From Beverwykella pulmonaria (lineage: Eukaryota; Ascomycota; Dothideomycetes; Pleosporales; Melanommataceae), in NCBI GenBank assembly GCA_001599595.1, contig BCHH01000005.1, forward strand, positions 786,671-850,670: DNA of 64,000 nt. Direction: 5' to 3'. A program made the translations under genes and the position numbers. Positions 9,403 to 19,348 of the stretch are shown here, piece by piece. Below the pieces are notes generated by a model. It was not told where the DNA came from, searched no databases, and saw only the letters and a program-made list of their open reading frames with translations. How positions within the stretch are numbered: position 1 is the first letter of the stretch; every line of letters begins with the position of its first letter.

Positions 9403-10644
9403 CTACGGCCCTTGCGTCTGGTCAAACATCTTGCCCAATACATCCCTCACAGCTGGATTCCTCCAAGCCGTCCAATCTCCATTCAACAGCCCCCACGGCT
9501 CGTCCTTGTCAACCTGGCCATCCCTAACATAGTAATTCCCCTGAATTGCCCAGAGCGCCCAGTCTCCGTCGTTAGAGGTGACATATTCCACCAGACACTT
9601 GAGATAATCGTAATGCTCCTGGCTGCCAATGCCGCTGCGTTCTGGTGGACCACCACTCATTCCAAACCCAAACTCCGACAGCCAGAGCGGGCCGGTATAC
9701 GCTTTACCCTCCTGGAGCAGGAAGCCAGTGAAGCCCCCGACAAGTGTCTTCCAGATGGCGCAGTTCTTGAACGAGGCGATCCATGGTGGGGAGAAGGTGT
9801 ACTGGTGCCATTCCCAGACCACTTTATCCCCGAAGGGGGAGCGGTCCAGCGGGCTGGTGCGCAGGAAAGAGGCATCTGTGGACGATAGCGTGCCGCCCAT
9901 GATAATCAAGAGGTCTTGGTTTGCGGTGTGAACCGAGGTCGCGCCTTGAGAGATGAACTTGTACCAGTCACCTCTGTTCTGGACGACGGGCACCTCACGA
10001 ATCTCGTTTCGAAGCCCGATTCCAGCAACAGCAGGGTGTTCTTTGGCGAAGGTAGCGATAGCAGCAAGCCCTTTGTTCCAGTTGTCGGTGTTGAAGTACC
10101 TCGAGTTAGACTCGACGTATATCGAGCCTTGGTCCCACCACCCGTTGCCATCGTCGAGATTACAACACCATGATGCACGAGACACATGGTTGTCCAAAAT
10201 AACTCTGATGTTCCGGGCCCCAAGTGCGTCGATGACCTTTCCAAATGCCTCGCTGGCACTGGCGTTCTCGATCCACGCATTCTTCTCCTTCACCCGCGTC
10301 CAAAGCCCATCCACGGCGCCCTTGTCCGCGCCCGTTCTCTCCGCCAAGGTTGCGAAGCTAGCATTTACACTAGCTCCTTGATCCAAAGCCATGTCGATGC
10401 TAAAGGTTAGGCGCACGCAATTAAAGCCTGAGTCCGAGATGATTTGGGCGATTGAATCGACAGAGTTGTGCTGGAGACCTTCTGGAATGTTGGCTTCCAT
10501 GTGCCCTGCCCAGTTTATGCAGCGGAACTTGAAGCGCTTGTTTGAAGAGTCGAGAATCCATCTGGAAGAGGTATGGAGGGGTTGGAGCTGCGCCAAAGCA
10601 GTGGTCACCAATAGCAAAGTGCAGGATAGGAGACTGAGTAGCAT
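9403..10644 (-). CDS. Secreted glycoside hydrolase family 5 (cellulase-fold)
   Basis: A 413-residue protein from ATG 10644-10642, which begins with a clear signal peptide (MLLSLLSCTLLLVTTALAQ). GH5 landmarks appear in order: RCINWAGHMEANIPEGL near the N-terminus, VRLTFS, VILDNHVSRASW, the acid/base Glu in GIGLRNEIR, and the nucleophile Glu in LWLSEFGFG. Both catalytic glutamates are present. Substrate (a beta-glucan, mannan or glycolipid) is not clear from motifs. The frame continues upstream to 10938 and could give a 98-residue longer form with the hydrophobic segment internal (a membrane-anchored form), but the signal-peptide start is simpler. The product probably acts outside the cell on plant or fungal wall polymers. 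Confidence 0.85.
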   Translation of the reverse strand: MLLSLLSCTLLLVTTALAQLQPLHTSSRWILDSSNKRFKFRCINWAGHMEANIPEGLQHNSVDSIAQIISDSGFNCVRLTFSIDMALDQGASVNASFATLAERTGADKGAVDGLWTRVKEKNAWIENASASEAFGKVIDALGARNIRVILDNHVSRASWCCNLDDGNGWWDQGSIYVESNSRYFNTDNWNKGLAAIATFAKEHPAVAGIGLRNEIREVPVVQNRGDWYKFISQGATSVHTANQDLLIIMGGTLSSTDASFLRTSPLDRSPFGDKVVWEWHQYTFSPPWIASFKNCAIWKTLVGGFTGFLLQEGKAYTGPLWLSEFGFGMSGGPPERSGIGSQEHYDYLKCLVEYVTSNDGDWALWAIQGNYYVRDGQVDKDEPWGLLNGDWTAWRNPAVRDVLGKMFDQTQGP

Positions 10645-11633
10645 AATGACTAGTAGGCCCGGGAACAAGTAATTCGTGAGTGTGGTGTTAAAACGAAGTG
10701 GAGAAGAACATTCTTTTGAACTTCGGTCTTCAACTCGTTTCAAGTGCCCATAATCGCCAGGAACATGTGAATGTGCGTTCCCATCAATGTGCTCCGCCTC
10801 GTATTCGGACAGCATAAGCCTTGCCATGATCCTTGTCACGGATGTCACCTGCCTCCAAAGGAGAATACCCGAACGATGAAATAGGAAATGTGGAGGAGAA
10901 GGAAAAATTTGGGTTGCCAATTGGCAGAATAGGTGCAACAGGAGTCTCCTCCACGGACAACACCTTCGGAGTGCGCAAATAGAGCATGAACAGAAAGATG
11001 AAAACCCCTTGGAAATGGCGGAGTAGTTGAGGGTATGAATTAGGAGTGCAACCTACGTCGATATTACACGTAAATTCATGGGCCACACAATGTTTTTGTG
11101 GGCGAACATACGTAGAGAGAAGTAAAGCAAATTGACCTTGGTAGTCTGGATACTCTCGATTAATGGAGAGTAGTCTTCGGGATATCGTCGACGCTTCCTG
11201 CTCCAACCATTTGCTCTGTATAGCGGGTAATCGGATTTCCCAATTATCTCCTTATTTCAATGTGATGGCAAAATGATTTAGATAATGGTATCGCTTGATG
11301 ACGGTTTTGTGTTGATCCTGAGGGTTGCGGAGATCTGAGAAGAGGCTACGCTAAACCAGGCTTGGCTCTGACTAACTGGACCCATCTTTCCTTCTGCGCT
11401 TCTTTCAACCTCAAGTCTTCGTCACGATGTGGTCGACCGGTCTGCCATCCACCGCAAAGCACAACGTTTGGCTTAAAAAGTGCCATGTCTGGTGCAACAC
11501 ACGGATGTGCTGTCGAGCCCAGGCTGTGGTAGCTGTGCATATATCACGACGCGTCATAACTTAATGACCATCTCGGCCATCTTCTTACACTTTTACTCAC
11601 CTCCATTGCAGCATATGAGCTCTGTGTTTCGAA
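10645..11633. other. Gene-free stretch
   Basis: A minus-strand frame of 140 codons (10784-11206) overlaps the 5' leader of the GH5 gene. It has no motif I recognise and I leave it uncalled. Nothing else is supported. Confidence 0.35.
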
Positions 11634-11960
11634 ATGGAACCACTCAGCGCGTTTGGTCTCGCGGTAAACGTCATCCAAGTTATCGACTTCAGCGCCAAGC
11701 TGCTCCGCGAAGCGCAAAAACTCTATCAATCGAGTACAGGCCTCACAGCCGAGCTTATCGAACTCCGTCAAATCTCCTAGAGTCTATCCCATATTTGCGA
11801 TAGTATACCATCCGTTTCACTCGAATAGCAGCAGAACGCAGTGGTTGTGCGTTAAGTCTCCGATCTAACCGCAAAACCTCTTGGCGCTCGCCCGCAAAGT
11901 GGCGATATCTGATATTCGTTTCAACCTCCTTCTTCCTCCACGCCAGAACAAATTCAACGC
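11634..11960 (+). pseudogene. Relic of a fungal STAND/NLR N-terminal domain
   Basis: ATG 11634 opens 48 codons (MEPLSAFGLAVNVIQVIDFS...YQSSTGLTAELIELRQIS) that match the start of the helical N-terminal domain of fungal STAND/NLR proteins, then hit TAG 11778-11780. Beyond the stop, further family-like pieces appear in shifted frames: SLSHICDSIPS, and LLALARKVAISDI near 11880. Homologues continue for over 100 residues into a NACHT domain; none is visible here before the F-box gene. Stops and frame changes indicate a dead fragment. The domain acts as an effector or signalling module in intact NLRs. The end coordinate is approximate. Confidence 0.6.
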
Positions 11961-12416
11961 CTCCCTAACAAGGGTATGGCCAGAGCGGGTCGGCCATCCT
12001 CTCTGCCTGGTGTCGATACGAAGGTTAACCCATGTTTGTACTGTGATGATATTATTAGACTACACGACTGACCAGAGTCCTATTAGCAATATTTTCATGA
12101 CCCTAGAAACTATAGCTCGTCCAAAGAACTAATCCTGATCTGTCCAGACCTTTAAAAAACATTTATTCTGATACATTCATCTATCTGATCTAGCACAGTC
12201 GTTGAACTAGACGCGTCAAGACCCTGTAAGAGCGACTGAGAAGAGTCGCGAAACGCATCTAGTCCATGTGCTATGGGCTTTGCCTTGATCATCGTTGGTC
12301 GCGTCGCATATCCCCTGGCATCTTCTTTACATCATTCGATAACGGGAATGCTTGTGGGGATTGCTGGATCCTTCATGTCTCGCCCATCGCCGCGAGGACA
12401 CGATCGGGCATATCTA
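11961..12416. other. Gene-free stretch
   Basis: No coding unit is supported between the STAND relic and the stop of the F-box gene. Several short frames exist but none has motif support. Confidence 0.35.
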
Positions 12417-13508
12417 CTATGCCCAGTAAGCCGCAGAGGTGATATCAACGGTCTCATACTCTCCATTTCTCGACGTCTGCAACTCCGGCGTCCACCACCG
12501 TCCCGCATACCGGGCGCCATGGATATCCTGATAGGCACACCGATCCCCATACGGCAAGCTCAGCGTCCCACACAGATCCCTCGGCTTCGGCGGCCAGTGT
12601 CCCCGCCCAAACTCAAACGCGAACCCATGCAGCACCTCAAACTCATTCAGTGTGCCCGGCCGGTTCCGCAAGCCCGCAAACGCGTAGTGGCTAGCCTGGC
12701 CGTAGACCGCCGCCTTCGCGCCCGACTTCACCAGCTCGAGGTTCCAGCTCCGCAGCGCGCGGTAGACGTCCTCGAACGTGACGGCCGCACTGTCGGCCGC
12801 GTGCACCGTGATGGGCCGCGGCGCGAACGCCGCGTGCATGCGGTCGAGATGGATGCGCAGGCGCGGCAGCGGCGGGTACAACACCGACTGCGTGGCGAGG
12901 TTGCCGCGGGTCACGCCGCCGGCGGTGATAAGGAGCTTGGTCGGCCAGTGGTCGGGCTCGAAGGGGTTGGGCGTGAAGGTCAGCGAGTACTTGATGAAGG
13001 CCATCGGGCTGAAGGCGCCGAAGGTGAAGACGAGGAGGTTCGCGACGACCGCGTGGTGCATGGCGTGGTGGCCGCGTGGAGGAGAGATGTGCGCCCGGCC
13101 GGTGGGCGCGTAGATATACCGTAGGTACGCATTGTGGAGGACCACTTCGTACAAGCGGCGGCAGCTCATGGACAAGACGTGGAGGGAGTACCAGGGGAGG
13201 TACGAGAAGATGATTTCGATGACTTCGGTGGGGAGAGATTCGATGCGGGATGGAATCCGGCTTTTCTGGCGTTTCTGATGTTTCTGGCGTTTAACACGCC
13301 TTGCCGGCACGGAGGCTTTTAGGGCGGGCTCAGAACCATTCAGGGCGGGCCCAGAACCATTCAGGGCGGACTCAGAACCATTCGGGACGGACTCAGAACC
13401 ATTCGGGACGGGTTTCGCGATCTGGACCGTCGATTTGGCGGTTTGATGCGTCGTCTCCTTTGGCGATGAGTGTACCACCCTCGGTGCGTGATCTGATGCC
13501 AGGTCCAC
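12417..13508 (-). CDS. F-box protein with NGSE repeats
   Basis: A single-exon gene of 363 residues from ATG 13508. An F-box lies at about 88-128 (RIESLPTEVIEIIFSYLPWY; SMSCRRLYEVV). Ahead of it residues 35-62 are a short tandem repeat of seven residues (PNGSESV, PNGSESA, LNGSGPA, LNGSEPA) encoded by 21-bp DNA repeats, followed by a basic cluster RRVKRQKHQKRQKSR that could be a nuclear signal. The C-terminal part has no recognised domain. Role: probably a substrate adaptor of an SCF ubiquitin ligase. GC content is high and produces long antisense frames, which I do not count. Confidence 0.75.
   Translation of the reverse strand: MDLASDHAPRVVHSSPKETTHQTAKSTVQIAKPVPNGSESVPNGSESALNGSGPALNGSEPALKASVPARRVKRQKHQKRQKSRIPSRIESLPTEVIEIIFSYLPWYSLHVLSMSCRRLYEVVLHNAYLRYIYAPTGRAHISPPRGHHAMHHAVVANLLVFTFGAFSPMAFIKYSLTFTPNPFEPDHWPTKLLITAGGVTRGNLATQSVLYPPLPRLRIHLDRMHAAFAPRPITVHAADSAAVTFEDVYRALRSWNLELVKSGAKAAVYGQASHYAFAGLRNRPGTLNEFEVLHGFAFEFGRGHWPPKPRDLCGTLSLPYGDRCAYQDIHGARYAGRWWTPELQTSRNGEYETVDITSAAYWA
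13321..13411. repeat. 21-bp coding minisatellite (about 4.3 copies)
   Basis: Units begin at 13321, 13342, 13363, 13384 and (partial) 13405, each a variant of agggcgggctcagaaccatt plus c. The period is a multiple of three, so copy changes keep the F-box reading frame. Confidence 0.9.
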
Positions 13509-13781
13509 AATCTCTCCTAGCGACTTGGAGGACCCCTTCGACAGTCCGCAGAAACTGTCAGCAGTGTTAGATACTTGGTTCCCCTACAGCTTCCAGGATT
13601 ACAGATGTACCATTGCGATAGCTTACTCTGAGTTGATGTTTTGCGGAATCGCGTCATCATGAAGGGTATCTGAGTTCCGCTTTATCAAATTTGGCCGCCA
13701 TGAGGATGGAATGCTGTCATCTAAGTGAGGAGTCGGTTAACGCAATCTATTTATACCAAGCCCCGCTCCTATACGAGGCAG
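13509..13781. promoter_or_regulatory. F-box gene upstream region bordering the pogo element
   Basis: This 273-bp stretch separates the F-box start from the target-site TA of the transposon. No defined motif was identified. The transposon therefore sits close to the promoter of the F-box gene. Confidence 0.4.
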
Positions 13782-13783
13782 TA

Positions 13784-13825
13784 GAGGTGGCCACCTGCTT
13801 ATGCAACCGACTCGCTTATGCAACA
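13784..13825 (+). repeat. Left terminal inverted repeat of pogo element
   Basis: It begins gaggtggccacctgcttatg. The inner half repeats the cttatgcaac word. It pairs with 15865-15906 on the opposite strand with a handful of mismatches. Confidence 0.88.
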
Positions 13826-13877
13826 CCAAAACTTGGTCGCACACTAAACTTGAAAAATTAATAACTCAACAACCACG

Positions 13878-15761
13878 ATGGATATTGACAAAATTTTTGA
13901 TGATATTTACTCGTTAAAACCAGACGAACAAAATGAGCTACCAATCAAACCAGGACCTCATCGATCAACTGTATGGCGGCGACAGAGAGGAATTACTGGC
14001 TCCCAGCATGAAGGCTACGAAAAACAACGTTTGTTAAAGGCGCAGGATACAGAGGATCTCATACGCTATATAAACGATCTTACGCTTTGTGGCTTGCCGC
14101 CTACAAAGGCAATAGTTCAAAACTTCATTGGAGAGCTAGCTGAGAAGCCTCTAGGCAAGAACTATATTCAGAAGTTTCTCAAGCGCAATTAAGATCAACT
14201 GGATAGTGGATATCTCAAAGCATTTGACATTAAACAAAAACAAGCTGATAACCTGGCATGGATAGGGCCATTCTACAACAGATTAGCAGAGAAGGTGAAG
14301 AAGTACGACATCTAGCCGTGTAACACATACAATATAGATGAGAAAGGCTTTTTGCCAGGGATCCTTACCATGCTTAAGCGAATATTCTCCAAGGATCTCT
14401 GGGAGAGTGGCTATTTAAAGGGGGCTGGCACTAATGGCAATCGCGAGTGGATTACGCTTATAGCATGTATCAGTGTTGACGGCAGCTGGGTCCCCCCAGC
14501 TCTTATCTACCCAGCTAAAAATACTACTCTAATGGACTCCTGGTTCCAAGACTTTAATCCTAAGACGCAGCTTTGCTACTTTACTAGTACAGAGACTGGT
14601 TGGACAAATAATGAGGTGGCAATTGAGTGGGTAGAAAAAGTCTTTGATCGTGAGACTAAGGCCAAGGCTTGTAATAGCAGGGACTAGAGACTTCTAATAA
14701 TAGATGGCCACAGCTCGCACGTTACTATGGCTTTTCTTAAGTACTGTATGAAGCACAGGATCCTTGTTGATATCCTCCCACCTTATACTACTTATCAAAC
14801 CCAGCCATTAGATTGTACGTTGTTTAGCCCTCTTTAAAGCGCCTATACCTCAGAGCTGAACAGCTACATGCACTGTACTTAGGGTCTCTCAGCACTTACA
14901 AAACGTAATTTCTTTAAGCTGTTCTACACAGCCTGGGTTAAATTATTTACAAAAAAGAACATCCTATCAGGATTTCAGCAGTGCGGCATCTATCTACTTG
15001 ACAAGGCTGTCGTCCTCAATACATTTAAAATAGAGCTGTTAAAAGAGCCCCCTTGGCCATCTAGCAGCAACTCTAGCAACTCTAAGCTCTCCTTAAAAGA
15101 TAAGAGAAGGATTCAGCAGCTGCTTACAGAAGAGGTATCTACGCTTACACCTAATGGCTGGCTGCTTAAGAACACAGTCCTCCATCTTCTTAATACAGCT
15201 ATCCTTCTAAGAGATAAAGTATCTGATCTCTGAGCTACAGTAGTTGCAGAGAAGAAGAAGGGAAAGCGTGGCAAAAATCTTACAGAGCTTCTACGTGCTA
15301 AGGATGAGCATTACCAGCTATTTTTTAGCCCAGCTAAGGTGGCCTGTGCTAAGGAGCTGTTGCAGCAAAAGGAGGACAAAAAACAGGCCAAATTAGATCG
15401 CAAGATGGCTGAGAAGCTTGAGCGACAGCAGAAGAAGGAGAGTGAGGAGGCTGCAAAGCAGATAAGGAAGGAGACGCGCGAGAATACCAAGCGTCATCAA
15501 GAGGCTGAGGCAGCTGCTAAAGCTCTACTCAGGCAAGAAGCAAAGGTGGCCCAAGAGCTCAATCGCCAGCTCAAAAACGACTCCCAATTTGCTAAGAGAA
15601 ACACCAAGAATCGTACTACAAGGAAAACTACTATCCAAATGGAGATAGTTGAGGACTATGAGATTATGGATGCGGAGGAAGGAGAGCCAGGGCCATCCAG
15701 GCCTCGACGGCAACGCCGTCGGCCAGGCTACTTAAAAGACTTCGAGATCTACGAGGATTGA
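13878..15761 (+). pseudogene. pogo-family transposase, RIP-type nonsense mutations
   Basis: The entire 1.9 kb reads in one frame from ATG 13878 to TGA 15759-15761, interrupted only by six stops: 14190 TAA, 14313 TAG, 14685 TAG, 14835 TAA, 14880 TAG and 15231 TGA. All are single C-to-T steps from Gln or Arg codons, the pattern left by repeat-induced point mutation, and no frameshift is seen. Domains in order: helix-turn-helix/CENP-B-type DNA-binding region (LRIT-like ITGSQHEGYEKQRLL; AKPLGKNYIQKFLKR variant), DDE catalytic core with Asp in YNIDEKGF, Asp in LLIIDGHSSH and third Asp in QTQPLDCTLFSPL, then a Lys/Glu-rich coiled coil and a C-terminus ending PGYLKDFEIYED. The catalytic triad survives; the protein cannot be made full length. 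Confidence 0.88.
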
Positions 15762-15864
15762 TAGCTCTACTTAGTGCGACTACAACACCAAAAAATTGAG
15801 CGATTTTACTATACTATTGAGCTCAATAGCCTCATTTTTGTGTGGGTGATGACTAAGGAAATTC

Positions 15865-15906
15865 GGTTGCACGAGCCACTCGGTTGCACGAGCAGGTGGC
15901 CACCTG
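15865..15906 (-). repeat. Right terminal inverted repeat of pogo element
   Basis: On the minus strand it begins caggtggccacctgctcgtg and contains two copies of ctcgtgcaac. It is the partner of the left repeat at 13784-13825. The TA target copy follows at 15907-15908. Confidence 0.88.
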
Positions 15907-15908
15907 TA

Positions 15909-16274
15909 AGTGACACCGCCCAAGCCGCATTTAACTTCCCTAAGCACACAGTAGTCCTCCATTAGAGTAATTGCTCTACCTGTAGAGCCCTAGCCCTTTA
16001 ATGTAAATGCGAGGTTGTTCATACTAGTCAGCGTGCCTGGATGCTCATCCCCAAGCACCCTTGAGCATATTCCTAGTTCTTTGGCCAGTAGCTCTTCAGC
16101 CTCCTTCCACCGTCCCTGATTCTGGTACGTCAACACCAGGTTGGCCATGCTGGTCAGCGTGGAAGGATGCTCTGACCCAAGCACCCTCTTTCTCGTCTCC
16201 ATTACTTGCATCTCTAGCTCTTCGGCCTCGTCCCATCGCCCTTCGTCATAGTGGACTCTGCTGACCGTCCTCTA
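15909..16274 (-). pseudogene. TPR (kinesin-light-chain-like) gene fragment cut by the transposon
   Basis: The minus strand carries repeats of the fungal TPR_12 type: EGRWDEAEELEMQVMETRK, VLGSEHPSTLTSMANLVLTY and then RVLGDEHPGTLTSMNNLAFT. The frame meets TAG at 15992-15990 where homologues have Gln (CAG), then continues in the same frame with recognisable sequence (GRAITLMEDYCVLREVKCGL) right up to the transposon border at 15908. On the 5' side the frame is closed by a TAG near 16275. These repeats normally form the sensor end of fungal NB-ARC or NACHT proteins. This is a dead 3' fragment; the remainder of the gene is absent, and the left flank of the element does not continue it. Confidence 0.68.
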
Positions 16275-16399
16275 TACGAAAATACTGATTTTCTCCTGCA
16301 CCTCAACTCCGTCAGAGCGAGCCTCGAATACTTCTAGTAGGTGTGTCGTGAGATGTTGACGAAAATGAAGCCGATATTGCTCCTCTGTAATCTGCCGAC

Positions 16400-17318
16400 A
16401 TGCTGCGATTTCTACTACCGCGATATCTGGAGATATTTAAAATGTACGGGAAACGGATGATAAGAGTAGCCATTCGGCCACAAGTTGATTGGGCAAGAGA
16501 ACTTTTTAGCACACAATCTGCAACTGAGATACTAACTTTCCTACTGCAGAATATTACCAAAACTCATCCGAGATTGAGTGTGACGGATTTTCTCATAGAC
16601 TTTCTCTTGTCTGAAGATGATGCAGTAAAGGATCGCGCAGACATGGATCAATGGAGAGGTTCGCTCCGAGCCATGCTCCAGGAAGGTGCAGATGTCAGCA
16701 AAGCATTCTTGGTCCCAACACTGGTTACTCAATTGCCCTGGATTGGGCCTCATTCCTCCGAGGGTCTGATCCGAAAAAAAAATTGGCTTTGCTGATGACC
16801 GGAATTTCAACGACGTGGCGAGTCAATTTACGGGACTGGTGGAAGTGTACGCGAATCTGCTTGAATATAACCTTGATACGAATCGGAGTATCAATGGTAG
16901 CTCCGTTTGGCAGATATGGCTACAATACATATGAGAGTATTAGTTAGGTGAGGGCCAGGAGTTGTTCACTTGTGCCAGGGCGATCAGATTGTTCCTTCGC
17001 CATGGTGCCAATCCGTACGAAGTGGTGGAGATAAACCCGGATTATCTGACACCGCAGATGTTACATTCCCAGACCATCGGGAGAGAAGATCTCCAAGTAT
17101 ATGCTTCAATGATCGTGGATAACCTGTTTGGGGCAGACGAGCAAGAGTTGCTGCAGTCTGCACTCTTGGATGCGAAAGCGAGCAGGCAGCACAACCAATC
17201 TCTAGATCTGCCAGCCGACTTTGGTACACGGAAGAGAATTTTTGACCCAAAAGATGAGCACTCCCAACCTAGTGTGGGGCTCTCTTCAGCATGGTCTAAA
17301 AGGAGAAGATTGCCTTAG
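16400..17318 (+). pseudogene. Relic of the C-terminal region of a NACHT-type protein
   Basis: Pieces of one protein appear in sequence: VDWARELFSTQSATEILTFL and DMDQWRGSLRAMLQEGADVS in one frame, then after a run of nine A at 16774-16782 the next frame gives FTGLVEVYANLLEYNLDTN, SVWQIWLQYI, TCARAIRLFLRHGANPYEVV and MIVDNLFGADEQELLQS. The latter frame contains TGA 16932-16934 and TAG 16941-16943, both explainable as C-to-T changes. I recognise this as the extreme C-terminal region that follows ankyrin-like repeats in large fungal NACHT proteins. With a frameshift and two stops it cannot be a functional full-length gene. The N-terminal NACHT part is missing. Confidence 0.6.
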
Positions 17319-17683
17319 GTTTTGCAGACCAATCTTTAGAGGTTCGGTTGACGTAGTATTAGTTACACAAAAAATCAACCTCGCGCTACTGACATTTGGA
17401 AGAGGCGATGGCGTTTCTCTTCTGCATCGAGTGCCCTGCTAGAATAACACTTTTTACTCAAAGTAAAATCGCCCATAAAATAGCTACTCTGTTTTCCCAT
17501 GCCGAAACTTGAGGACGGCTCGGAGAAGTCCTAATATCTCCGACACCCGACCCCGACATCCGCTCACTAGGTTCATCATCGCGGAACGCGTTCCGTCGAA
17601 CTGCAAATAAGTTCAAGGCAACATCCAACTCCACTACAATTCAACTCAACTCGACCACCAACCCTCCCCCTCTCCTCTTAAAA
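17319..17683. promoter_or_regulatory. Upstream region of AIM32
   Basis: No gene is supported. The last ~60 bp before the AIM32 start are C/A-rich with caactc repeats, a composition common in fungal 5' leaders. Confidence 0.4.
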
Positions 17684-18806
17684 ATGCCACCCCTCCACTT
17701 CCGCACATCCTCATCTTTCCTCCTCCGCCAACATCTCCGGCAAACCACCACCACCACCACCACCTCCCCCCCATTCGCTTGCCGCACCCTTTCAACTCTC
17801 CCCTACACCCCCACTTGCCCCCCTTCAACATGCACATGCGTCCCCACGCCCCCCGACCTGGACATCGACCGCAAAACGCCTCTGCTAAACACAATGGCGC
17901 ACTACGCGCAGCACGTCGTCATATGCTCCGGAAAACAGGATTGGACGAGCAGGATTGAAGACGAGCAGGGCGAGGCGGGGAATTTTGTGAGAAGTTTGAA
18001 GAGTGTGGCGGGACGGGGTGGGACGAGGTTTGATGTACGTTGGTACGTTCCGTTCCATGCTACCCATTGATTGACATCGCGGGGTACGCATGTGTGCTAA
18101 CGGTAGCTGCGTACAGCCATTCAACAATATCCTGACGAGTCTATCTTCCTTTTCGACTTCAAATACCACAACCGCGGACGTGATGCTCTTCCCTTCATTC
18201 CAGAAACTCTCAGTCCTATCGTCCAGCATCGCAACACTTACAGCGCTCTCCACCGCCTACCTCTCCGCCACCTCCTTACACCCGTTCCACGGCTCCTCAA
18301 ACCTCACACCCTCGCAAAAACAAAACCTTCTGCGCAATGAGTCTCTCGCTGAGAAGCTACCACGCCCAACACCAATAAAAACACCCGTGATCCTGATATG
18401 CGGACACGGCGGCCGCGACGCACGCTGTGGGATCCTCGGTCCTATACTACAGAAAGAATTCGAGAGGGTGTTAGGGGAGAAAGGGGTGCAGGCAGGTGTG
18501 GGACTAATAAGTCACGTTGGGGGCCATAAGTTCGCTGGGAATGTTATTATCTATCTCCCCCCTGGCTGGGGGGAGGGAAGTAAGCTAGAGGGCACGGGGC
18601 TCTGGTACGGACGTGTGGGGCCTGGGGAGGTAGAGGGCCTTGTTGAGGAGACGGTTGTGAAGGGCAGGGTGATTGCGGACTTGTTTCGGGGCGGAATTAG
18701 CCAAGATGGGAGAAATCTGGGCCGGGTGTTAGAAGCGCAATTGAAAAGAGACAGCGGCGAGGTGGAAAAGGAGGAGTTAAAGCTGAAGCCTAGGGCTAGG
18801 AGATAA
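17684..18806 (+). CDS. AIM32: Mitochondrial thioredoxin-like ferredoxin AIM32
   Basis: Two exons, 17684-18034 and 18117-18806, with an intron gtacgt..tacag and a tgctaac branch point; 346 residues. The N-terminus is rich in Arg/Ser/Thr with little acid, as for a mitochondrial targeting sequence. The C-terminal sucrase/ferredoxin-like domain contains ILICGHGGRDARCGILGP, LISHVGGHKFAGNVI and GLWYGRVGPGEVEGLVEE. The Cys and the HxxxH pair lie in the positions used to hold a [2Fe-2S] cluster in the yeast Apd1/Aim32 family. Yeast Aim32 takes part in mitochondrial redox and protein-import quality control. A (CCA)n tract near 17743-17765 encodes a poly-Thr stretch. Confidence in the family is high. 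Confidence 0.86.
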
Positions 18807-19348
18807 GCTAAAAAGGCAAGATGTGTGATAGGCGCAAGAGAGTGATGAGAGGACGCAGAGCCTGGTCATTTCAGTCAATGGAAACTGAAAAAAGACATGT
18901 ATCAGGCGGAAGCATCCATATTATACGCATATAGAAGCGATAACTACTGTACAATACTAACGTTATAGAAACATGTATATATACATCCCGACTTATCTAA
19001 ACATTCAACCCTTTCAATTTTCTCATCCACTTATCACCAAAGCAGATCTCTTGAAGGATATATACATGCTTCGAGACTAAGAGGTGGGATTACCTCCATT
19101 GGGCTTCCCAGCCCAAGCTTAGAAGCAGACTTGTCTTGACCAGCCTTGTTAGCTTTGTGGTTCAAGTTGACTTGGTGCATGCACCGAGTCGACATGCGCA
19201 TCCTGCTGCACCAAGTTAACCTACTCGGCCTGGCTAACCCGTTCATTCTTGTCAACAGCGGCAAATACCTTCTTCGCCCCCTTCTCTTTCCCCTTTCCCT
19301 CTCCCACCTTCCCCACCCCCTCTGCCCACGTAGATCAGGTCTCTAGTT
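18807..19348. other. Convergent 3' intergenic region AIM32/NAM2
   Basis: AT-rich 3' flanks of two convergent genes (AIM32 on +, NAM2 on -). No further gene or structured RNA was recognised. Confidence 0.45.

Larger units (their letters stand above)
13784..15906 (+). mobile_element. pogo/Fot1-like Tc1-mariner DNA transposon
   Basis: A 2,123-bp element flanked by TA (13782-13783 and 15907-15908), the target duplication of this superfamily. The two ends are ~42-bp imperfect inverted repeats starting aggtggccacctgct. Each end also contains an internal direct repeat (gcttatgcaac twice at the left; the related gctcgtgcaac at the right). Several left/right differences are CG versus TA, as expected from cytosine deamination. 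Inside is one transposase frame with six stops. Boundaries and superfamily are clear; the element is non-autonomous in its present state but its ends look usable. Confidence 0.92.

Noticed and set aside
10784..11206. A 140-codon minus-strand frame upstream of the GH5 gene
   Set aside because: Overlaps the GH5 leader frame, lacks any recognised motif and has no supporting splice sites.
12273..13124. A 283-codon plus-strand frame opposite the second F-box gene
   Set aside because: Arg/Pro/Val-rich antisense shadow of a GC-rich gene; no domain.
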